From the NCBI RefSeq assembly GCF_030519375.1, contig NZ_JAUMKB010000026.1, positions 1 through 60,062 on the forward strand: a DNA stretch of 60,062 nucleotides, in the 5' to 3' direction. The stretch is from Mucilaginibacter tolerans (GTDB lineage: Bacteria > Bacteroidota > Bacteroidia > Sphingobacteriales > Sphingobacteriaceae). The position numbers and the translations under genes were made by a program. Within the stretch, counting starts at the first letter, position 1; each line of letters begins with the position of its first letter. Below, piece after piece: positions 35,210-44,307 of this stretch. The notes under the pieces were generated by a model, which saw only the letters and a program-made list of their open reading frames with translations, was not told the origin of the DNA and searched no databases.

Positions 35210-37171
35210 TTATGGAAAGACATTTTTGTTTAATTGCACGGCCAGGACAGTTACATCCGGATCAGATCCGCTGATGTTCTTTAGAATTGTGGTCCCATCT
35301 GCACGCTTTTTAAATTGAACAGCATTCCCATCTGACAAAGAATAAACACCAACTACTTTCTGCCCTTTATTTAACGTGGGTAATGCAAAATCTTTTTCTT
35401 TAAATCCATCCAGAAGATAAACGTAAATATACTTGCCGTTATACGCATAACCATACTGACCGTCTTTAGGATCCCAGGGGCCGCCCCTTGTGCCATAAAC
35501 TGCCCCGCCAACTTTCTTTAACCACTTTCCTGTTTCACGCAAAACATGCTGCTCCGCCATTGAAATTTGTCCATGCCTGTCCGGGCCAACATTGAGTAAT
35601 AAACTCATGTTCCGGATTACGCAATCGGACAGCATTCTTTTTATGAGGGCCAAACTTATTACCTTATTTGAGTCTGCTTGACCAGGTGTATAGCCCCAAC
35701 CTGGCCCCATAGTCATACATTTCTCCCAAATTTCGTCGCTCCTGACAGGCCCGGTGATCGGATTACCTCCTTCCTCAGATTTAAAGTCGCCATACCATCC
35801 ACTTCGTGGATTCACAATCACATCCGGCTGGTATTTTCTTACCATTCCCATTAGACCAAGCGGTTTTCCGTTTTTTTCATCGAAGTCCTGAATATAAGGG
35901 TCCACAGGCCACTTATTTTCACTGTCCAGGTATTTGCCAGATTCCCAGAAGTTTGCTGCGTCGGCATCGCTGCCTTGCTGACCGATCCAACCACCATCCC
36001 AGAAAATAATATCGATCTTGCCGTAATTAGTAACCAGTTCCTTAACTTGATCATACAGATCTGCTTTCATTCGGCGGGCATTTTCCTTATGGGCTGGATC
36101 AGTGGTATATCCAAATTTATTTGGCTTGCAGTCTGTGCCATTAACATCGTAATAACCGGGGTACCGCCAATTAATTAAAGTTTTGTAAAGGCCGACCTTT
36201 AGGTCATATTTTCTGCAAGATCTGACATACTCGGCAACAAAATCGCGATCGTGGGTCTGTTTACTGGAAAAGGCATCCCGTGCCTTTGTGCTAAAAAGGG
36301 CATAGCCATCATGGTGCATTGTCACCATGGTCATATACTTCATTCCTGCATCCCGGGCTAATGATGCCCAATCGTCTGCGTTAAATTTATCGGCAGCAAA
36401 GTAAGCGTCACCGCTTTCAGGATAGGCAAATTTCCGATATTCTTCGGGTAATATCCCTTTATTCTGGGCACCCCATTCTCCTCTGTTTTCCATATACCAC
36501 TCTCCTTTTCCCGGGCCGGCATACAATCCCCAATGTATGAACATGCCAAATTTTGCATCGACTAGCCAGTCCAGCGTTTTATTAGGCTGTTGGGTAAGGC
36601 CCATGTCGGTTTTGGGTTTTCTGACTTTTACAGGGGATATTCCGGCTATTTTTTTGGGAATGTAGGCCCCTATAAATTCCAGTTGCAGCCGATCTGCCCA
36701 TGCGCTGTTTTTTGCAGCATTTTCAGGATTCTCTATTTCAATTGTAGCATTTTGCTGGCCGGCCTCTGTAAAAATGTCAACTTTCACTTGCGTCCATGCA
36801 GCCATAGCGCTGGCAATACTAGCGTTGTTGGGGCCTAAACCATTGACGTTGAGCCGCACATCGCCCGAGCCACTTGCAGTTTTGAGCCAAGCTGTCAGCT
36901 TATAATGCGACAGTGGTTTTAGAGGGACCTGTTGCCAAATTGATGCTCCGGAACGTAATTCTATCGATCGCTTTCCTTCATAAGGGGCAGTTGCAGATAT
37001 GAAGGCGCCATTTCCGACGGTTGACCAGGGTTGTAACGTGGAAGTCTCGAAATCCGGATTTTTAATTTGACCAGTCAATTGTTGACATACTCCGCTGTGG
37101 TGAGTAGTCGCAAATGCCATAGCCAGCAATAATTGTTTAAAGAGGACGCTGGTTTTTTGAGGTTGGGCCAT
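35210..37171 (-). CDS. GH29 alpha-L-fucosidase with N-terminal carbohydrate-binding-like domain (third of three)
   Basis: A 653-residue secreted enzyme with an N-terminal signal ending around VCQQ. Residues about 35-165 form a CBM-type jelly roll (NPDFETSTLQPWSTVG, then YKLTAWLKTASGSG). The GH29 barrel follows with AKFGMFIHWGLYAGPG, MTMVTMHHDGYALFS and the presumed nucleophile aspartate in IDIIFWDGGW. It belongs to a different GH29 branch from the other two fucosidases. It is transcribed alone from a promoter carrying the same 32-bp element as fucP, so it is probably induced with fucose uptake. Confidence 0.92.
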   Translation of the reverse strand: MAQPQKTSVLFKQLLLAMAFATTHHSGVCQQLTGQIKNPDFETSTLQPWSTVGNGAFISATAPYEGKRSIELRSGASIWQQVPLKPLSHYKLTAWLKTASGSGDVRLNVNGLGPNNASIASAMAAWTQVKVDIFTEAGQQNATIEIENPENAAKNSAWADRLQLEFIGAYIPKKIAGISPVKVRKPKTDMGLTQQPNKTLDWLVDAKFGMFIHWGLYAGPGKGEWYMENRGEWGAQNKGILPEEYRKFAYPESGDAYFAADKFNADDWASLARDAGMKYMTMVTMHHDGYALFSTKARDAFSSKQTHDRDFVAEYVRSCRKYDLKVGLYKTLINWRYPGYYDVNGTDCKPNKFGYTTDPAHKENARRMKADLYDQVKELVTNYGKIDIIFWDGGWIGQQGSDADAANFWESGKYLDSENKWPVDPYIQDFDEKNGKPLGLMGMVRKYQPDVIVNPRSGWYGDFKSEEGGNPITGPVRSDEIWEKCMTMGPGWGYTPGQADSNKVISLALIKRMLSDCVIRNMSLLLNVGPDRHGQISMAEQHVLRETGKWLKKVGGAVYGTRGGPWDPKDGQYGYAYNGKYIYVYLLDGFKEKDFALPTLNKGQKVVGVYSLSDGNAVQFKKRADGTTILKNISGSDPDVTVLAVQLNKNVFP

Positions 37172-37275
37172 TGATTTAAGCTTGATAGAGCTATTGTAAA
37201 ACGATACTATTAATTCACGCCCTTGTTCTAAGTTTGCGATTTCGAACCACTAAGCGTGTTAAAATTGGTTAACAG

Positions 37276-37342
37276 CAAAGTTATTCCCCAGTTCCGGTTT
37301 ATCATTGTTTTAAATAGACTTTGTTTTATATAAATCCGACTT
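37276..37342 (-). promoter_or_regulatory. GH29 promoter with the fucose 32-bp element
   Basis: The minus-strand -7 box TAACTTTG (37276-37283) fits TAnnTTTG exactly. The 32-bp element at 37311-37342 is identical to 34140-34171 and lies 27 bp away, against 28 bp at fucP. The predicted leader of the GH29 mRNA is about 100 bases. Confidence 0.68.
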
Positions 37343-37528
37343 CTTTCGATTTTTGAGTTCTATTATACAAGCCTGCAACAAGCTCAGGGGCGCCATCAGG
37401 AACAATATTTCAATTATAAGCAGAATAGCTAATTTTTAAGTAAATATCTAGATATGATATGCTTAATGTGTAATCATTAAATAATAGTTGATTGAGAATT
37501 AACTATTATTTATAGTCTATTTACTGCT

Positions 37529-37595
37529 GGTTAACATTTGGGCTATTAATATTATCAATACAGATACTCTCTTTTTTTAACGCAGTATACTTTTA
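37529..37595 (+). promoter_or_regulatory. Presumed HTCS-responsive promoter of the GH5-lectin gene
   Basis: The 30-bp element at 37529-37558 matches the susC-upstream element at 27 of 30 positions. A -7-like box TACTTTTA (37588-37595) starts 57 bp from TTAACATT, as in the susC copy. This links a gene 24 kb away to the susC operon. Confidence 0.62.
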
Positions 37596-37756
37596 TTCCC
37601 AGAAATATGGGAGAAGAGCGCGACCCTCATTTTGGCAATGGGTTAAAATAATATTTGCAATTATAAACTGACATACCGGCCACTTGAAATGATTTTGCGA
37701 AAGTAAAGTATGCATTCTTTGGTCTTTTTCGTGGGAAACCAAATAAACTATATTAT

Positions 37757-39457
37757 ATGAGAACCTTAAACTATTTTTTTGGCCTCCTGGTCATTCTTAT
37801 GTTTACGAGATGCCAGAAGCAGGAAGTCGCAAACCCGGTCAGTGGACACCCCATTACCAAAACCTCTAAATCATTGGCTTCAACTATCACCAGTTATCCG
37901 AGTTACAACACCTCGCCTCTTCCGCCTGATCAAACGGGAGTTACCAGTACGGCAACTCAGCTTGCTGCAAAATTCCAGTTAGGGTGGAATATTGGTAACA
38001 CACTCGAGGCAACGGGCGGTGAAACAAACTGGGGCAACCCTATGGTGAGCCAGGCACTTATCGATGAAGTTAAAAAAGCCGGTTTTACCGCAGTTCGTAT
38101 TCCTTGCGATTGGGATCAGTATTCTGACCAAAACACGGCGCAAATTCAGCAATCATGGCTCAACAGGGTGCAACAGGTTGTTCAATACTGCGTTAACGAC
38201 GGTTTGTATGTGATATTAAATATACACTGGGACGACGGGTGGTTGGAGAACAATTGTACAACCGCGGCACAAGCTGCCGTTAACGCCAAACAAAAGGCCT
38301 TTTGGGAGCAAATAGCTACTAAAATGCGTGGATTTGACGAACATGTGATTTTTGCCAGCGCCAATGAACCTGCGGTATCAGATGCCACAGGTATGAGCGT
38401 TCTGCTCTCGTATCATCAAACGTTTGTCAATGCGGTCAGATCAACCGGGGGGCATAACAGCTACCGGGTGCTGCTTGTCCAAGGGCCAAGCACTAACATT
38501 GATTATACCAATAGTTTGATGAATACGCTTCCAACTGATCCAGCGAGCAACCGTTTAATGGTTGAAGTACATTATTATGATCCGGCTCAGTTTTGTTTTT
38601 TGACATCGGATGCAAGCTGGGGTAATATGTTCTATTATTGGGGCAGTGGATACCATTCTACAACCGATGCTTCACGAAATGCTACTTGGGGTGAAGAGTC
38701 ATATATGACTTCAGAACTTTCGTTGATGAAGTCGAAATTTGTTGATAAGGGTATCCCTGTTATGCTAGGAGAATATGCGGTAAATCGCAGATTAGGGCTT
38801 ACCGGGGATGCATTAAACCTGCAACTTGCAAGCCGGGCTTATTACCTTAATTATTTTGTGCACCAGGCGTTGCAAGCCGGGTTAAAACCATTTTATTTTG
38901 ACTCAGGAGGAACCGACTCAACCAATCCTGGCAGAATTATTAACAGACAGACCAACGGCATTTACGATCAGCAAGGGTTAGCGGCCATTATGCAGGGCGC
39001 GCAGAATGGCACCACCTCGACAATTCAAACCGGACAGGTGTACCAGATATTTAACCGTAACAGTTTTAAATCGCTTGAATTTGTCGGGTGGGGTACGGCC
39101 AACCGAACCCAAGCCGACCAGTGGGACTATTTAGCTGGCGCTAACCAGCAGTTTATGGTTCAGGATGCAGGCAATGGCTATTATAGATTAACGCCAATGC
39201 ATGCAACCGGAAAATGCCTGGAAATATATGGGGGAAGCAATAGCAATGGTGGACAGGCAGAACTGTGGGACTATTTTGGCGGAAATAATCAAAAATGGAT
39301 GATTCAGCCTACTGACAACGGTTACTATAAAATCATCAATGTAAACAGTGGAAAAGCTCTGGATCTTTACCAACTTTCATTGAATAACGGAGGGGTGGCT
39401 GATCAATGGGATTATAACGGCGGTAGAAATCAACAATGGGGCTTTGTGAAAATATAA
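37757..39457 (+). CDS. GH5 endo-glucanase/xyloglucanase with C-terminal ricin-type lectin domain
   Basis: A 566-residue lipoprotein (MFTRC, cysteine near residue 19). The GH5 domain (about residues 60-410) shows GWNIGNTLEA, VRIPCDWDQY, the acid/base E204 (SANEP) and the nucleophile E339 (LGEYAV). A C-terminal beta-trefoil (about 425-566) with repeats ending NQQF, NQKW and NQQW is a ricin-B/CBM13-like carbohydrate-binding domain. It is closest to the enzyme at 7719-8948. The lectin domain probably holds the enzyme on plant cell-wall material. It is a single-gene unit under a promoter resembling that of susC. Confidence 0.9.
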   Translation: MRTLNYFFGLLVILMFTRCQKQEVANPVSGHPITKTSKSLASTITSYPSYNTSPLPPDQTGVTSTATQLAAKFQLGWNIGNTLEATGGETNWGNPMVSQALIDEVKKAGFTAVRIPCDWDQYSDQNTAQIQQSWLNRVQQVVQYCVNDGLYVILNIHWDDGWLENNCTTAAQAAVNAKQKAFWEQIATKMRGFDEHVIFASANEPAVSDATGMSVLLSYHQTFVNAVRSTGGHNSYRVLLVQGPSTNIDYTNSLMNTLPTDPASNRLMVEVHYYDPAQFCFLTSDASWGNMFYYWGSGYHSTTDASRNATWGEESYMTSELSLMKSKFVDKGIPVMLGEYAVNRRLGLTGDALNLQLASRAYYLNYFVHQALQAGLKPFYFDSGGTDSTNPGRIINRQTNGIYDQQGLAAIMQGAQNGTTSTIQTGQVYQIFNRNSFKSLEFVGWGTANRTQADQWDYLAGANQQFMVQDAGNGYYRLTPMHATGKCLEIYGGSNSNGGQAELWDYFGGNNQKWMIQPTDNGYYKIINVNSGKALDLYQLSLNNGGVADQWDYNGGRNQQWGFVKI

Positions 39458-39533
39458 TTTAAAACGGCGGTCAATCAATTTAGACTGCTGGTCAAAAACT
39501 CGTCACCAGTTTAAACTCTAGTTGAATAGGTAT

Positions 39534-39571
39534 GTTAACGCGCTCTGCGGTGAAATTCGGAGCGCGTTAAC
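39534..39571. terminator. Long perfect hairpin between convergent genes
   Basis: A perfect 12-bp stem, GTTAACGCGCTC (39534-39545) with GAGCGCGTTAAC (39560-39571), lies between the 3' ends of the GH5-lectin gene and the convergent gene at 39658. No T-run follows on either strand, so it may instead act as a 3'-end stabiliser or a weak bidirectional terminator. Confidence 0.5.
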
Positions 39572-39657
39572 ATTTAAGATGCAGGATCAGAAGTAGTAAT
39601 TGTGGATTGGCTTAAAATCCAGTTATCTATTAATTTTATATTAAACCGTAAAATTAT

Positions 39658-40440
39658 TTAACTGAATATCTTCTGCGCAAAAATATTCAGTACTTCCACT
39701 AGTATCAGGATAATAATCACCAGTTCAAGGCGGTAACTATTTCTGTATTGCAGCAGGTCCCTGAAAAGCTCCAGGTTATCCTTTACAATACTTAATCCTT
39801 CCTGTATGTCCCTGAACCGTTCCTGCAGATCGAAGGTCCGTTTCAGGTCGGTGTGTATTTTATTTAAGTTCTCGTCGTCCCAGGTTTCGGGCGGCGAATC
39901 AAAAATATACAGATTCTCAGCAATTCGGTTTTTTAGTACCAGGGTTTTACCGATGTATTTTTTAAGATTAATGCCGGATATGTTGAGGCGTCCCTTTGCT
40001 TCGAGCATCTGCGTATGATGATTGGTTTCCTCGATCAGCCTGGTGGTTTGTTCTTCGTAATAATCGAGGGCAACAGATTGAGAAACGGTGAGCATGACCA
40101 GCCGCAATACTTCAACATCAGATCCGGCGATCTCGATTGAATTAAAGCCGATCTTGTTTTTGCCAGCGTTGGTATGTATTTCAAATTCCTCTGTCAGATT
40201 CTGGTCGAACGAGTTTTTGCAATATGAGGATATGAGCCGTAAAAATTCGCTGATCTTTATGGCGTCATAATTCAAAAAACACACTACTCCATATTTGAAA
40301 ACATAGATAAACTGCTGGCTGCCTGTTTTATAAAATAATTCGTCGGCATCGCTATAGTGCAGATCAGCTTTAAATGTAGCCTTGAATGCTTTTAAATCTA
40401 TACTATCAGCTATCTGGTATGATAAAACTTTTTGTAACAT
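39658..40440 (-). CDS. RMD1/SIF2 (DUF155) family membrane-anchored protein
   Basis: A 260-residue protein of the RMD1/DUF155 family. The N-terminal mixed domain (YVFKYGVVCFLNYD) precedes a long helical region with TLVLKNRIAENLYIFDSPPETWDD and RFRDIQEGLSIVKDNLELFRDLLQYR, and a single C-terminal membrane span (LVIIILILVEVLNIFA). Eukaryotic relatives act at mitochondria, and the bacterial role is unknown. It appears unrelated to the sugar and amine loci on either side and has a 180-bp upstream gap containing a small TTGCCG/CGGCAA inverted repeat. Confidence 0.8.
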   Translation of the reverse strand: MLQKVLSYQIADSIDLKAFKATFKADLHYSDADELFYKTGSQQFIYVFKYGVVCFLNYDAIKISEFLRLISSYCKNSFDQNLTEEFEIHTNAGKNKIGFNSIEIAGSDVEVLRLVMLTVSQSVALDYYEEQTTRLIEETNHHTQMLEAKGRLNISGINLKKYIGKTLVLKNRIAENLYIFDSPPETWDDENLNKIHTDLKRTFDLQERFRDIQEGLSIVKDNLELFRDLLQYRNSYRLELVIIILILVEVLNIFAQKIFS

Positions 40441-40620
40441 TATCTTACTATTCTAAATTCATTAATTTGCCGACGATACGTACGGCAATTGAGGAAGAAG
40501 TTTAGAGATCACCATCAGGTTATGACCGTTAATAGAATAAGTATTGTATAAAGCTACGTAAATACTTTATTAAGCAACCCGGCACAGGCGTCTTTCGCTA
40601 TCAATACTGCTATTTTAATA

Positions 40621-42198
40621 TCAGGCTTCATAAACACACTTGCCGCTGATAAATGTTTTTTCAACTTTGACAGATGTTAGTTTTTCCGGCTCTGCCTTTA
40701 AAGGATCGGCGTTTAACAGGATGAAATCGGCAAATTGCCCGGCTTGCAATGCCCCAATTTTTTTTGTACCAGCGATAGCCGCAGCGTTTACAGTATAGGC
40801 TTTTAAAGCTTCTGGAATGCTAATCGCTTCATACGGTGCAATGGCATAGCCTTCATTGTCTTTCCGCGTTACAGCGGCTTCCGCACCTTTTAACGGGTTC
40901 AAGTTACTAACCACCGGCGCGTCTGATGATAAAGCCGTTAGGATTCCATGCTTCAAGACAGAACGTACCGGGTAACAATGGTCAAGATACTGCTGATCAA
41001 GATATTGTCTGAAGTTTTTGCCTAATTCGCTTATAAATATGGTTTGCATGGATGTTGCAATTCCGTATTTGGCCATCGTTTCCAGGTCCCTTTCTTCCGG
41101 AAGCCCCAAGTGTTCAATGCGTTTGATGATTTCCGGGAAAGATTCACTTAATTCAATATAGCAACTGATCACAAATTCAATGGCTTGATCGCCTATGGCG
41201 TGTGTAGCTAAACCCAGGCCTTTTTCAAGTGCCGCTCGCCCTAGTTGCAAGTATTGCTGTTTTTGCAAACGCAGCACACCCTTGTCAGCGGTATTTTTAT
41301 AAGTACGTTTCAGTGCCGCTGTTTTACCACTCAGACCGCCGTCGCTAAAAAACTTTACTGTATTTACATTAAACCAATCAGACGAATAAGATCCGGGCAG
41401 ATCGTAAGGTTTCTCTCCGCCATCTGGCAATAGGATGGGGATAGCATTCAGCCGCAATCCCAATTCATTTGCTTCATGCATCTCATAGTAGGTTTGCAGC
41501 AACAGTGGGTCGACAGCGGGGTCTGTCGCCGCAGTAATACCTAAGCCAAACAATTGTTGCCGGGCCGCCTTAACCATAATTTTCAGTTCCTCTTTGGTAT
41601 AAGCCGGAATATGTTTGCTGATCAACCCGAGTGCGGTCTCCGAAAAAATCCCGTTCGGCTTTCCGTCGGCACCTTTATACATCATTCCACCAGAAGGAAC
41701 CGTGGTATCGGTAGTAATGTTACTCAGCTCCATAGCCCGCGTATTTGTTACGGCGATGTGGGCACAGGTACGGATAAGATATATTGGCTTGTCTTTCGTA
41801 ATTCTGTCCAGGTCATTCTTATCGGGCATCCTGTTCTCTTTCCAGCCGGCTTCATTAAAACCACGTGCAGTTATCCAGTTTACCTGAGGGTTTTGCTGAT
41901 GATAGTCCCTTATTATACTGAGCATTTCATCCAAACTGCCTGCTGTGCGTACATCCAGCATCAAGGTTTTAAGATTGCCTACTTTCCAAATATGGATATG
42001 CGAGTCGTTAAAACCTGGCATCAGTGTTTTGCCACCAACATCAATTAATTGGGTACCTGATTGCGCCAGTGACTTTAAGTCATCCCATTTGCCAATAGCC
42101 TTAATAAGATCTCCCTCAACAGCAATTGCATCAGCGCCCTCACTGAATCCTTCATGAAATGAAAGCAAATTGGCATTATGTATGATCAATGAAGCCAT
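40621..42198 (-). CDS. YtcJ-like metal-dependent amidohydrolase (amidohydrolase 3 family)
   Basis: A 525-residue cytoplasmic amidohydrolase. GFNDSHIHIW supplies the metal-binding HxH, and the family pattern continues with ARGFNEAGW, THAIGDQAI and LSSDAPVV near the C-terminus. YtcJ-type enzymes hydrolyse amides or carbamates of largely unknown substrates. It is the last gene of the amine operon, 15 bp after the GABA aminotransferase-like gene. A plausible task is deacylating N-acyl amines or opening a lactam before transamination, but that is inference from position only. Confidence 0.85.
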   Translation of the reverse strand: MASLIIHNANLLSFHEGFSEGADAIAVEGDLIKAIGKWDDLKSLAQSGTQLIDVGGKTLMPGFNDSHIHIWKVGNLKTLMLDVRTAGSLDEMLSIIRDYHQQNPQVNWITARGFNEAGWKENRMPDKNDLDRITKDKPIYLIRTCAHIAVTNTRAMELSNITTDTTVPSGGMMYKGADGKPNGIFSETALGLISKHIPAYTKEELKIMVKAARQQLFGLGITAATDPAVDPLLLQTYYEMHEANELGLRLNAIPILLPDGGEKPYDLPGSYSSDWFNVNTVKFFSDGGLSGKTAALKRTYKNTADKGVLRLQKQQYLQLGRAALEKGLGLATHAIGDQAIEFVISCYIELSESFPEIIKRIEHLGLPEERDLETMAKYGIATSMQTIFISELGKNFRQYLDQQYLDHCYPVRSVLKHGILTALSSDAPVVSNLNPLKGAEAAVTRKDNEGYAIAPYEAISIPEALKAYTVNAAAIAGTKKIGALQAGQFADFILLNADPLKAEPEKLTSVKVEKTFISGKCVYEA

Positions 42199-42213
42199 TG
42201 GATGTGCGGTAAA

Positions 42214-43572
42214 TCAATGCCCTGCTTTAACTAATCTTTTTTCCTGAGCCCGGGCTATGGCATCTTCCAGCACCTGCAAGCCCTCGGTTAGTTGTTCATC
42301 AGTAATTACAATTGGAGGCAATAGCCGTATGCAATTGCTGAACAGTCCGGCACGTATCATCAGAAGGCCATGAGCCACTGCGTCTTTAATTATTTCTAAT
42401 GTTAGTTCTGCATCTGGTTCTTTGGTGTCCCGGTCTTTTACAAACTCTATCAATCGCATTGCACCGATACCCCTTACATCACCAATCAAAGGATATTTTG
42501 CTTTCCAGCCTTCAAGTGTTTTTCGGATGCTTTCACCAACCTCATTCACTCTTTGCAAGAAAGCTGTACTCTTAATGATCTTTATTGCTTCGATAGCAGC
42601 CACACAAGCCACCGGACTACCGCCATAAGTGCCGCCAACACCTCCCAAATGTGGCGCATCCATTATTTCTGCACGACCGGTAACGGCGCTTATAGGCATT
42701 CCTGCGCCAATAGATTTAGCGCTTACGATAATATCAGGCACTACACCACTATGTTCAACAGCAAAGAACTTGCCTGTACGCCCTGCTCCGCATTGTATTT
42801 CATCAGCAATAAATACGATTCCGTATCTGTCGCAAACTTCACGCAGCTTATGAAGGTAGGCTGGGGGCATCGGTAAGAATCCACCCTCACCCTGCACAGG
42901 CTCGATGATGATTGCCGCCAATGATTCCGGATCAACCTGGGAAATAAAGGCTTCCTCCAGCTTTTTAATGAAAAAGGCAATGTATTCCTCTTCACTCAAA
43001 CCATTAATGCCACGGTATGTATTTGGTGCCGGTATGCGATAAATATCAGATACATACGATCCAAAGCCTTTCTTGAACAGGGAATATTTACTGGTAAGGC
43101 TCAATGTAAGCAGTGTGCGGCCATGATAGGCACCTTCAAAACACAACACGGCATTACGTTTAGTATAGTATTTGGCAATATTAACCGCATTCTCCACTGC
43201 TTCTGATCCTGAATTTGCCAGCAAGGTCTTTTTGGGAAAATTACCTGGTGTTAAGCTGTTCAGTAATTCGGCCAGGTCAAGATAAGGCTCTATAGTAGTA
43301 ACCAGCGAACAGGTATGAATGTATTTGTCGAGCTGATCTTTTATAGCATTCACTACATATTCATTGCTGTGGCCGACATTGATCATGCCTATACCCCCGG
43401 CAAAATCAAGCAGTTGGTTGCCATCTATATCCCACACCAAGGCGCCCTCAGCTTTTTCCACGACAATATCGGTGGATTTGGCTAGTCCGGCGGGTAGCGC
43501 ATTTTTCCTTCTCTCTAAAGCGGCCTGGCCTTTGGGGCCGGGTAGTGCTGTTTTCAATTGAATATATGACAT
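42214..43572 (-). CDS. Class III aminotransferase, 4-aminobutyrate transaminase-like
   Basis: A 452-residue PLP-dependent class III aminotransferase. ANSGSEAVENAVNIA binds the cofactor phosphate, FIADEIQCGAGRTG carries the aspartate, and SAKSIGAGMPISAV the Schiff-base lysine. The pattern (GPKGQAALERR start, then GGIGMINVGHSN) is that of 4-aminobutyrate (GabT) aminotransferases. The start at 43572 (MSYIQL) is preferred over a longer frame. With the succinate-semialdehyde dehydrogenase-like gene at 45733 it would form a GABA shunt. A second class III enzyme lies at 47190. Confidence 0.88.
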   Translation of the reverse strand: MSYIQLKTALPGPKGQAALERRKNALPAGLAKSTDIVVEKAEGALVWDIDGNQLLDFAGGIGMINVGHSNEYVVNAIKDQLDKYIHTCSLVTTIEPYLDLAELLNSLTPGNFPKKTLLANSGSEAVENAVNIAKYYTKRNAVLCFEGAYHGRTLLTLSLTSKYSLFKKGFGSYVSDIYRIPAPNTYRGINGLSEEEYIAFFIKKLEEAFISQVDPESLAAIIIEPVQGEGGFLPMPPAYLHKLREVCDRYGIVFIADEIQCGAGRTGKFFAVEHSGVVPDIIVSAKSIGAGMPISAVTGRAEIMDAPHLGGVGGTYGGSPVACVAAIEAIKIIKSTAFLQRVNEVGESIRKTLEGWKAKYPLIGDVRGIGAMRLIEFVKDRDTKEPDAELTLEIIKDAVAHGLLMIRAGLFSNCIRLLPPIVITDEQLTEGLQVLEDAIARAQEKRLVKAGH

Positions 43573-43637
43573 GATTTTTATGTTAGTCCGGAGGTCAGAA
43601 AATCCGCGCAACCGGGAATTTGAAACGATTATTAATA

Positions 43638-44297
43638 TTATATCTCTTTATTACTGTCAATTTTTATAAAAACTCCATAATTGCCACAAATCGGATCATT
43701 CAGATAATCAGGTATCAGGGCTATTGGTTCAAAACCGATCTTCATTTGCGGGGTAAGTGTTGGATCGGATCGTAAACCAGCAATTAATTCCTGATAATAA
43801 TCCTGCCCATTCATTAAATGACTTACTTTTCCGTAGCCACTCATCATGCCTACTGTAATTTGTCCTTTCAGCCCTAACTGCTTAACTACATGGTGCCTTG
43901 CACGATAAAGCAAGCGGGCCAGTCCTTTTCCGCGATAATCGGGGTGAATGCCTATGTCTAATCCGTAAAGCCATTCACCATTTGGGTTGTGATTAGTCAT
44001 CCAGCCTCCTGCAAAGGTTTCCTTAAAGGAATGCTGCAGATCATTTAAATCGAATGTACTCCTCATGGTCGAGGTCATGCCTATTACTCTGCCGTTATCT
44101 GTAATAACAAACTGGCCTTCCGGGAAAATTTCCAGGTGTTTCAGGTAATGTTTTGCCAGTATCAGTTCGTCATCAGCCAATGTTGGAAACACCGTCCGCT
44201 GCAGCTCCTCCAATTGTTCAGCATGTTCGGACCTGGTGTTTTGAACTAAAAGTCCCGAATTATCATTGGCAGTATAGGTTTTAATAATGGTTTGCAT
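43638..44297 (-). CDS. GNAT-family N-acetyltransferase
   Basis: A 219-residue acetyltransferase. The acetyl-CoA-binding motif is visible as HPDYRGKGLARLLY, preceded by LYGLDIG. The start at 44297 is chosen because it lies 10 bp after the stop of the preceding gene, whereas a longer frame would overlap it. It resembles GNAT domains found with carbon-nitrogen hydrolases and in amine metabolism. In this operon it may N-acetylate an amine substrate or intermediate, for detoxification or before the amidohydrolase. Its true substrate is not visible. Confidence 0.82.
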   Translation of the reverse strand: MQTIIKTYTANDNSGLLVQNTRSEHAEQLEELQRTVFPTLADDELILAKHYLKHLEIFPEGQFVITDNGRVIGMTSTMRSTFDLNDLQHSFKETFAGGWMTNHNPNGEWLYGLDIGIHPDYRGKGLARLLYRARHHVVKQLGLKGQITVGMMSGYGKVSHLMNGQDYYQELIAGLRSDPTLTPQMKIGFEPIALIPDYLNDPICGNYGVFIKIDSNKEI

Positions 44298-44307
44298 TTT
44301 CTTTTTA

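Larger units (their letters stand above)
37172..37756. other. Divergent promoter region between the GH29 and GH5-lectin genes
   Basis: No gene is visible in these 585 bp. Two regulatory blocks are present: the fucose-type element with its minus-strand -7 box (37276-37342) serving the GH29 gene, and the HTCS-type element with a plus-strand -7-like box (37529-37595) serving the GH5-lectin gene. A spacer of nearly 190 bp separates the two. Confidence 0.7.

Noticed and set aside
37172..37756. Possible small gene in the divergent 585-bp gap
   Set aside because: No open frame with a recognisable product is present. The content is explained by two promoter blocks and AT-rich spacer.
39567..39575. 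TTAACATTT after the GH5-lectin gene as a further HTCS box
   Set aside because: It forms the end of a hairpin arm, lacks the rest of the 30-bp element, and has no gene or -7 box in the right position.
40467..40488. TTGCCG/CGGCAA inverted repeat upstream of the RMD1-type gene
   Set aside because: Only 6 bp per arm with no further support, so it is not listed as a separate regulatory site.
41554..42048. A 164-codon open frame on the plus strand
   Set aside because: It is antisense to the amidohydrolase gene and shows no protein family features.
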